DNA of 10,260 nucleotides from Bacteriovoracaceae bacterium (lineage in GTDB: Bacteria > Bdellovibrionota > UBA1018). Location: positions 1 through 10,260 of the forward strand of contig CANJNU010000010.1 in the NCBI GenBank assembly GCA_947475645.1, read 5' to 3'. Made by a program: the position numbers and the translations under genes. The notes beneath the pieces are model-generated. The model saw only the letters and a list, made by a program, of their open reading frames with translations, searched no databases and was not told the DNA's origin. Below, in pieces: positions 5,565 through 10,260 of this stretch (position 1 is the first letter of the stretch; each line of letters opens with the position of its first letter).

Positions 5565-7397
5565 ATGGGAATCCTGCTCAGTGCGCACCAAGTTTGTCAG
5601 GCGTTTGCGGCACGGCCGCTTTTTAATGGCCTTACTTTCGCAATCGAGGGTGGAGAGCGCGTGGGCCTAATCGGACCTAACGGTGCGGGCAAATCGACGT
5701 TGCTGAAGATTCTAGCGGGACACATGAAGCCTGACTCCGGAACGGTTTCTGTTCAAAAGGGTCTGAGAGTGGGCTTTTTAGAACAGGTACCCCTGTTCAC
5801 TCCGGGGTCATCTGTTCTTGAAACAATAATGGAAGGTACGCCGGGGGGGGCTGCAGCGGCCCATTCGCATACAGATTGGGAGAGTCTGGCTCTTGCGGGC
5901 GAACAGATTTCAAGGCTCGATCTCGATGGCGACACAAAAATTACTGCACTTTCTGGCGGATGGAAAAAACGTGTAGCACTGGCTCGCGAATTAGTACGTC
6001 AACCCGATCTACTCTTACTCGATGAGCCTACCAATCATCTCGATGTTCAAAGTATTCTTTGGCTAGAAGAGTTTTTGGCACGCGCTCCGTTTGCCATTCT
6101 CACCATTACCCACGATCGTTTGTTTCTTCAAAGAGTAGCAAATCGAATTCTCGAGCTGGATCGACGTAATCCGGGCGGAATTTTAAGTATAGCGGGCGAT
6201 TACGCGCATTATCTAGAAACCAAAGATTTACTGATGTCGGCCCAAGAGCGGCGCGAGATTATTTTAAAGAATACACTTCGCAGAGAAACCGAATGGCTTC
6301 GCCAAGGGGCTAAGGCAAGAACGACAAAGCAGCAGGCGCGCATTCAGCGAGCAGGCGATTTAAAGTCTGAAGTTGAAGAATTAGAAGTGCGAAATGTAAA
6401 GAGAACCGCACGACTTGAGTTTCAGGGAGCCGAGAAGAATCCCAAAAAACTAATCGAAGCAAAGAAGATTTCGAAGAATATCGGTTCGCGCGCCATTTTT
6501 AAGGATGTCGATTTAATTCTTAGACCAGGAAGTCGTCTTGGCCTATTGGGGCCGAACGGCTGCGGAAAGTCCACTTTGATTCGCGCGTTAGTGGGAACTG
6601 AGAAGCCGACCTCAGGCGAGGTTCATCGAGCCGATGCTTTGAAGGTTGCGTATTTTGAGCAAAATCGCGAGGTATTAGATCCAGAGAAGACGGTTCTAAG
6701 AACCATCTGTCCCGAAGGGGAGTGGGTCGACTATCGAAGCGGCAAGATGCACATTCGCGGCTACCTGGATCGCTTTTTGTTTACGTCTGGCCAGATGGAG
6801 ATGGCGGTGGGCAAGTTGTCGGGCGGCGAGCAAAGTCGCTTACTTCTAGCCAAGTTAATGCTTCAAGAAGTGAATGTTTTGGTGCTCGACGAGCCGACCA
6901 ACGATCTCGATATGGCAACGCTTTCTATTCTACAAGAGTGCTTAGATGAGTTTCCGGGCGCCGTAATTCTAGTAACCCATGACCGCTATTTTCTTGATCA
7001 GACCACTGATCAAATTCTAGCGTTTTCCGAATCAGGTGAATTGGTTCCGTTTGAAGGTATGGCTCAGTGGGAGGCTTGGTATCAGCAAAAGCTAATTGAG
7101 GCCAGAGTAGCGGCCAAGAAAGCCACGGCTGCGGCAAGTGCCTCAACAGCATCGGGTGGAGCGCCTTCAAAGAAGAAGCGTCTCAGTTACAAAGATCAGC
7201 GCGATTGGGATACGATGGAGGCGAGTATTCAAAAAGCCGAGGCAGCGTTGGAGAAAGTGAACGCTGAGATGCTGACCCCCACCCACGCAGCAAATGCGAA
7301 GAAGCAGGCCGAATTGGTGGTTGAGCTGGGTCGAGCGCAAGCGGAGGTTGATCGCCTTTATGCCCGATGGACTGAGCTGTCTGCTTTAGCCGAGTAA
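5565..7397 (+). CDS. uup: ABC-F family ATPase Uup
   Basis: 610 residues from ATG 5565; a GTG at 5529 would add twelve that do not match the family start, which normally begins close to ILLSA. Two ABC cassettes lie in tandem without membrane segments. The first has Walker A GPNGAGKST (37-45), signature LSGGW (129-133) and Walker B LLLLDEPTNHLD with D153/E154. The second has GPNGCGKST (329-337), LSGGEQ (418-423) and DEPTNDLD with D442/E443. A charged linker separates them. Residues 536-610 are a basic-then-coiled-coil tail (LSYKDQRDWD to YARWTEL), the C-terminal domain typical of Uup, which binds branched DNA in E. coli. ABC-F proteins act on the ribosome, and Uup is linked to precise transposon excision and ribosome quality. 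Both catalytic sites look intact. Its last 40 bp overlap dinB on the other strand. Confidence 0.93.
   Translation: MGILLSAHQVCQAFAARPLFNGLTFAIEGGERVGLIGPNGAGKSTLLKILAGHMKPDSGTVSVQKGLRVGFLEQVPLFTPGSSVLETIMEGTPGGAAAAHSHTDWESLALAGEQISRLDLDGDTKITALSGGWKKRVALARELVRQPDLLLLDEPTNHLDVQSILWLEEFLARAPFAILTITHDRLFLQRVANRILELDRRNPGGILSIAGDYAHYLETKDLLMSAQERREIILKNTLRRETEWLRQGAKARTTKQQARIQRAGDLKSEVEELEVRNVKRTARLEFQGAEKNPKKLIEAKKISKNIGSRAIFKDVDLILRPGSRLGLLGPNGCGKSTLIRALVGTEKPTSGEVHRADALKVAYFEQNREVLDPEKTVLRTICPEGEWVDYRSGKMHIRGYLDRFLFTSGQMEMAVGKLSGGEQSRLLLAKLMLQEVNVLVLDEPTNDLDMATLSILQECLDEFPGAVILVTHDRYFLDQTTDQILAFSESGELVPFEGMAQWEAWYQQKLIEARVAAKKATAAASASTASGGAPSKKKRLSYKDQRDWDTMEASIQKAEAALEKVNAEMLTPTHAANAKKQAELVVELGRAQAEVDRLYARWTELSALAE
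5843..5850 (+). repeat. Run of eight G in the uup coding sequence
   Basis: CC followed by eight G lies within codons for Thr-Pro-Gly-Gly-Ala, between Walker A and the first signature. The frame is intact here. Gain or loss of one G would truncate Uup early, so this is a possible slippage site or a place for sequencing error. Confidence 0.8.
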
Positions 7398-8536
7398 AAT
7401 TCCAGCCAAAGTTGTTCGGATTCGTTGGGTAATAGAAATGAGCTCACGCTCAGCCCAATGAGGCGCACCGGGCGTAATCCTGCATCCGTGTTCTGGCGCA
7501 TTAACTGCCAGGCGGTTTCTAAAATGAGAGTGGCCTCATCGGTATAGCGATGAAGTGTTTTGCTGCGTGAGATTGTTGTGAAGTCCGAATATCGAAGTTT
7601 AAGTGTAATCGTCTTGCCTCGGCGCTCGATAGCCTGAAGTTGGGCGGCGAGCTCCTGCGATTGCTCGTCGAGTTTCTTGTAGAGGGCTTCCGTATCGAGC
7701 AGGTCTTTTAAAAACGTGGTCTCCGTGCCGATGCTCTTTCTCTCCCATTCGGATTCAACCTCGCGATCATCTTCCCCAAAAGAGAGTTGGTGAATGAATC
7801 GGCCAAACTTGCCCAGGGCATTCTCAAGCTCCTTGGGGTCTCGGGCTCGAAGGTCTTTTGCGTAGAATAACCCCATATTGTGAAGCAGCTTTGCGGTGGC
7901 TGGACCCACGCCCCAAAGACGTTCGACGGGAAGTTGGGCCACAAAAGCGAGCACTTTCTCGGGGGGAATGACCACCAGGCCGTCGGGCTTTCGAAAGTCG
8001 CTGGCTACTTTGGCGATAAACTTGTTGGGCCCTACTCCGGCCGAGGCAGTGAGGTGCGTGCGTCGTTTGATCTCGGATTTGAGAAATTCGGCAAGTTTGC
8101 GGGCAAGCGGCTCATTGAATTTATTTTGAGTGACGTCGAGATAGGCTTCATCGAGCGAGAGGGGTTCGACCAGATCGGTAATCTCTTTAAAGACCTCATG
8201 AATCTGATTGCTGGCTTCGTTGTAGGCCTCGAAATTCGGAAACACGAAGATGGCATTGGGGCAGAGGCGTTTTGCTTTGGCCGAGCTCATGGCTGAGCGT
8301 ACTCCAAACTTACGGGCCTCGTAAGACGCTGCTGCGACCACGCCGCGTCCGTCAGGATCTCCCCCAACGATCACAGGCTTTCCTTGAAGAGCGGGGTTGT
8401 TGCGCTGTTCAACGGACGCAAAAAAGGCATCCATATCGACATGGATGATCTTCCGGTACCTCGATACTTTTGGTAGCGCTGGTGCGTCAGGCACGTTTAA
8501 AACCCTATCACGGGGCCGAGGATTGGCCAAAATCAT
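7358..8536 (-). CDS. dinB: DNA polymerase IV (Y-family translesion polymerase)
   Basis: 392 residues, about 40 longer than E. coli DinB (351), with extra residues at the N-terminus (1-26) and a tail. The polymerase core begins at RKIIHVDMDAFFASVE, with catalytic D34, steric gate F39, then SYEARKFGVRSAM and the second catalytic pair D129/E130 in SLDEAYLDV. The helix-hairpin-helix segment (LPVERLWGVGPATAKLL) and little finger domain follow. Residues 375-380 QLWLEF align with the E. coli C-terminal clamp-binding QLVLGL, so recruitment to the beta sliding clamp looks intact. Twelve further residues follow, encoded antisense to the end of uup. The enzyme copies past damaged bases with low fidelity. 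Start ATG 8536 has a GAAGAG-like ribosome site. No clear LexA box was seen in the 41 bp before the tRNA. Confidence 0.96.
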   Translation of the reverse strand: MILANPRPRDRVLNVPDAPALPKVSRYRKIIHVDMDAFFASVEQRNNPALQGKPVIVGGDPDGRGVVAAASYEARKFGVRSAMSSAKAKRLCPNAIFVFPNFEAYNEASNQIHEVFKEITDLVEPLSLDEAYLDVTQNKFNEPLARKLAEFLKSEIKRRTHLTASAGVGPNKFIAKVASDFRKPDGLVVIPPEKVLAFVAQLPVERLWGVGPATAKLLHNMGLFYAKDLRARDPKELENALGKFGRFIHQLSFGEDDREVESEWERKSIGTETTFLKDLLDTEALYKKLDEQSQELAAQLQAIERRGKTITLKLRYSDFTTISRSKTLHRYTDEATLILETAWQLMRQNTDAGLRPVRLIGLSVSSFLLPNESEQLWLEFYSAKADSSVHRA

Positions 8537-8577
8537 TGCTCTTCGGTTGAAGCTTTGTTACGGTAGCCCAGTTGGCG

Positions 8578-8668
8578 GGAGAGATGGCCGAGTGGCCGAA
8601 GGCACTCCCTTGCTAAGGGAGCATACGCCAAAAGCGTATCGAGAGTTCGAATCTCTCTCTCTCCGCCA
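8578..8668 (+). tRNA. tRNA-Ser(GCU), reads AGC/AGU
   Basis: The full type II cloverleaf can be drawn. The acceptor stem is GGAGAGA (8578-8584) with TCTCTCC (8658-8664), all seven pairs Watson-Crick. Discriminator G8665 and encoded CCA 8666-8668 follow. Anticodon stem CTCCC/GGGAG (8605-8609, 8617-8621) encloses loop TTGCTAA with anticodon GCT at 8612-8614. The long variable arm ATACGC/GCGTAT and T arm GAGAG-TTCGAAT-CTCTC (8641-8657) are as expected for serine. A weak promoter guess is TTGCTC (8536-8541), 17 bp, TACGGT (8559-8564), overlapping the dinB start. No terminator is visible before the haem A synthase gene 67 bp downstream. Confidence 0.98.
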
Positions 8669-8735
8669 TTTTCAATCTTCACGCATTTCACTTAGAACCT
8701 CGTCGTTTATCGTTAAGTTGCGAAGGAGTAAACTC

Positions 8736-9785
8736 GTGAAGGGTCAGGCGAGTAAGAATGCACGAAGCGTCGAGATCTGGCTCTGGTCAATTTGTTTGCT
8801 CACCCTCGCAATGGTTGGTGTCGGCGGTATCACTCGCTTAACTGGCTCTGGTCTTTCGATGGTTGAGTGGAACCCTATTATGGGCGCGATCCCTCCCCTT
8901 TCTTCTGAACATTGGATGAGAGTATTTCAGAAGTACCAAGCCACGCCCCAGTTTAAATGGGTGAATCCTACGATAACACTCAGTGGGTTTAAGCTCATCT
9001 TTTTCTGGGAGTGGTTCCATCGGCTCTTGGGCCGATTCATTGGCCTTTTCTATCTTGGTCCATGGGGCTATTTTGCAGCCAAGAATCTCATTCCAACAGG
9101 TCTTCGGCGCACCTTAGTTGCGGGCCTTGTTCTTGGGCTTAACCAAGCCGTAATGGGCTGGATGATGGTGAAGAGCGGATTAGTTGATCAACCCCATGTG
9201 AGCCATTATCGTTTAGCTGCGCATCTCTTTCTTGCCCTGGCGATTATGGGAACATTCTGTTGGGCGGCATTGAATCTTCGCGCAGTAAGGCTAAATCGAG
9301 TCATAAAAGCGCAATTTTCATTTGTACCCTTCAGTAGAATCCTGAGTGTGGTGGGGGTTCTGGTTCTCGTTCAGATTTTTTATGGCGCGCTCACCGCAGG
9401 CCTCCGCGCGGGCTTCATTTTTAATACGTTCCCTAAAATGGGCTCCGAGTGGCTTCCGGATTCGGTTCTTATGCTGTCGCCGTTTTGGCGTAATTTTTTA
9501 GAAAATCTCGCGGGCGTACAGTTTTGCCATCGCGTTTTTGGATGGTCTCTTCTGTGTTCGGCGCTAGGAGTTTTCTTCTATTCTCGCAGGCTGCCACTTT
9601 CGCCTGGGCAACGAGTAACAATACGTTGCTTCACTTGCGGCGTGCTGCTTCAGTTTCTCTTGGGGGTACTTACACTCATTCTTGCCGTGCCGTTACCGCT
9701 CGCGGTTATGCACCAAGTGGTGGGATCAATAACCTTCTTGCTACTTCTTTGGGCCCGGCACTCAGTTAAAGATAACCTAGGTTAA
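8736..9785 (+). CDS. ctaA: Haem A synthase, Cox15/CtaA family
   Basis: 349 residues from GTG 8736, chosen because AAGGAG (8723-8728) stands seven bases before it; the open frame reaches further back, to 8397, but crosses the tRNA. The enzyme oxidises the C8 methyl of haem O to the formyl group of haem A in the cytoplasmic membrane, for aa3-type cytochrome oxidase. Seen are GGITRLTGSGLSMVEW (30-45), EWFHRLLG with H95, VSHYRLAAHL with H157 and H163, GALTAGLRAG, NTFPKMG, QFCHRVFGW with H265, and VMHQ with H326, spread over about eight membrane helices. Histidines in four helices are the expected haem ligands. The length and the GLRAG/NTFP signature fit the longer Cox15-like type of proteobacteria and mitochondria rather than short Gram-positive CtaA. 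No oxidase gene lies in the window, so the gene stands apart from a cta operon here. Confidence 0.95.
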   Translation: MKGQASKNARSVEIWLWSICLLTLAMVGVGGITRLTGSGLSMVEWNPIMGAIPPLSSEHWMRVFQKYQATPQFKWVNPTITLSGFKLIFFWEWFHRLLGRFIGLFYLGPWGYFAAKNLIPTGLRRTLVAGLVLGLNQAVMGWMMVKSGLVDQPHVSHYRLAAHLFLALAIMGTFCWAALNLRAVRLNRVIKAQFSFVPFSRILSVVGVLVLVQIFYGALTAGLRAGFIFNTFPKMGSEWLPDSVLMLSPFWRNFLENLAGVQFCHRVFGWSLLCSALGVFFYSRRLPLSPGQRVTIRCFTCGVLLQFLLGVLTLILAVPLPLAVMHQVVGSITFLLLLWARHSVKDNLG

Positions 9786-9822
9786 GACCTTAGTACTCTT
9801 CGTCAAATCGCTGTCGGGGCTA

Positions 9823-9858
9823 ATCATTCTAGCGGACTCGCCCCATGAGATCATTCTA
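9823..9858. repeat. Short imperfect direct repeat after the haem A synthase gene
   Basis: ATCATTCTA occurs at 9823-9831 and 9850-9858, each followed closely by GCGG, 27 bp apart. It lies in the 145-bp gap between convergent genes. GGGGC (9816-9820) could pair with GCCCC (9840-9844) across a 19-base loop, but there is no T-tract, so I do not call a terminator. Function unknown; chance is possible. Confidence 0.35.
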
Positions 9859-9930
9859 TAGGCGGTCATGACGACGTACTTCTTCACGGAGACACCTTTC
9901 CCTTGCGCAATGCACGGATCGTCGCCCTAC

Positions 9931-10260
9931 TCACCTGAACTCTCCGTGAAATTGAACAATACCCGCAATCACAAGGGGAAACGCGATACCCTCGGGCATG
10001 ACAACGTTGGACTGACTTGCCAAGGTACTACCTGCAAACCAAAACAAGAGGCAGATCGCGCCGCTGACTTCGACTTTCCACGCTCTCAAGAGCCTGGGCA
10101 AGCAAGAATACGCGACATACAGGTTCAGGAGTAAGATCATCAAAGATGTTAAAAAAACTCCCACCCATGGATTCGAGCTAATCAGGAAGCCTACACCGCC
10201 AATGACATTGAGAAGCGGAAACTCAGACGCGTTTACTCCATCGAGAAAGCCTCGCTGAAG
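9931..10260 (-). CDS. Unrecognised membrane protein, C-terminal fragment (5' end outside window)
   Basis: The minus strand is open from the right edge to TGA at 9931-9933, giving 109 residues with no start needed inside the window; a GTG at 10164 is internal to the frame and is not taken as the start. At least two, probably three, hydrophobic stretches are visible: VIGGVGFLISS to LMILLLNLYVAYS, then ICLLFWFAGSTLAS, then AFPLVIAGIVQF near the end. Basic residues (PRLLRAWK) between the first and second suggest a cytoplasmic loop. No family was recognised. It is convergent with haem A synthase, so a shared role in haem or oxidase assembly cannot be inferred from position. Confidence 0.6.
   Translation of the reverse strand, partial: LQRGFLDGVNASEFPLLNVIGGVGFLISSNPWVGVFLTSLMILLLNLYVAYSCLPRLLRAWKVEVSGAICLLFWFAGSTLASQSNVVMPEGIAFPLVIAGIVQFHGEFR

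Noticed and set aside
7880..8296. A 138-residue plus-strand frame within dinB
   Set aside because: Antisense shadow of the conserved DinB core with no ribosome site or known family.
8397..8735. N-terminal extension of haem A synthase back to 8397
   Set aside because: It would translate through the tRNA-Ser gene and the antisense of dinB; GTG 8736 has AAGGAG at seven bases.
9816..9844. GGGGC/GCCCC as a terminator after haem A synthase
   Set aside because: Five pairs with a 19-base loop and no T-tract on either strand.
9868..10134. An 88-residue plus-strand frame near the right edge
   Set aside because: Hydrophilic, low-complexity translation opposite a hydrophobic minus-strand frame that stays open to the window edge; the minus frame is the better candidate.

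Overview
The window reads as an ordinary chromosomal segment of a free-living, aerobic Gram-negative bacterium of roughly balanced base composition. The gene content is a secreted KP-43-like subtilase, a glycine-rich RRM protein next to a short DEAD-box helicase, Uup, DinB, and a long Cox15-type haem A synthase. This would fit a Bdellovibrionota or other delta-proteobacteria-like organism, but that placement is inference from protein flavour, not proof. No integrase, transposase, phage gene, CRISPR array or toxin-antitoxin pair was seen.

Layout. Positions 1-2852 (minus strand) hold an XRE-family regulator followed after 56 bp by the exported serine protease, which is cut by the left edge of the window. 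A 341-bp divergent intergenic region (2853-3193) has a nested inverted repeat over a candidate regulator promoter, and then a structured leader for the plus-strand pair: a small RRM/RGG RNA-binding protein (3194-3532) and a minimal DEAD-box helicase (3551-4693). The helicase ends stop-on-stop (TTAA) against a convergent SAM-dependent methyltransferase (4690-5499). That gene diverges from the ABC-F ATPase Uup (5565-7397) through a very short region where candidate -10 boxes for both directions lie on the same bases. Uup overlaps tail-to-tail by 40 bp with DNA polymerase IV, dinB (7358-8536, minus). A complete tRNA-Ser(GCU) (8578-8668) and haem A synthase (8736-9785) follow on plus. A 3' fragment of an unrecognised membrane protein (9931-10260, minus) reaches the right edge.

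Function. Three sub-themes can be supported: export of a calcium-type subtilase, probably co-transcribed with its neighbouring regulator; RNA remodelling by a two-gene RRM plus helicase operon; and housekeeping (ribosome-associated ABC-F, translesion synthesis, tRNA-Ser, haem A for an aa3-type oxidase). The most interesting item is the RRM-helicase operon with its long leader. No wholly new system is evident; the unknowns are the regulator's sensor-like C-terminal half and the partial membrane protein.
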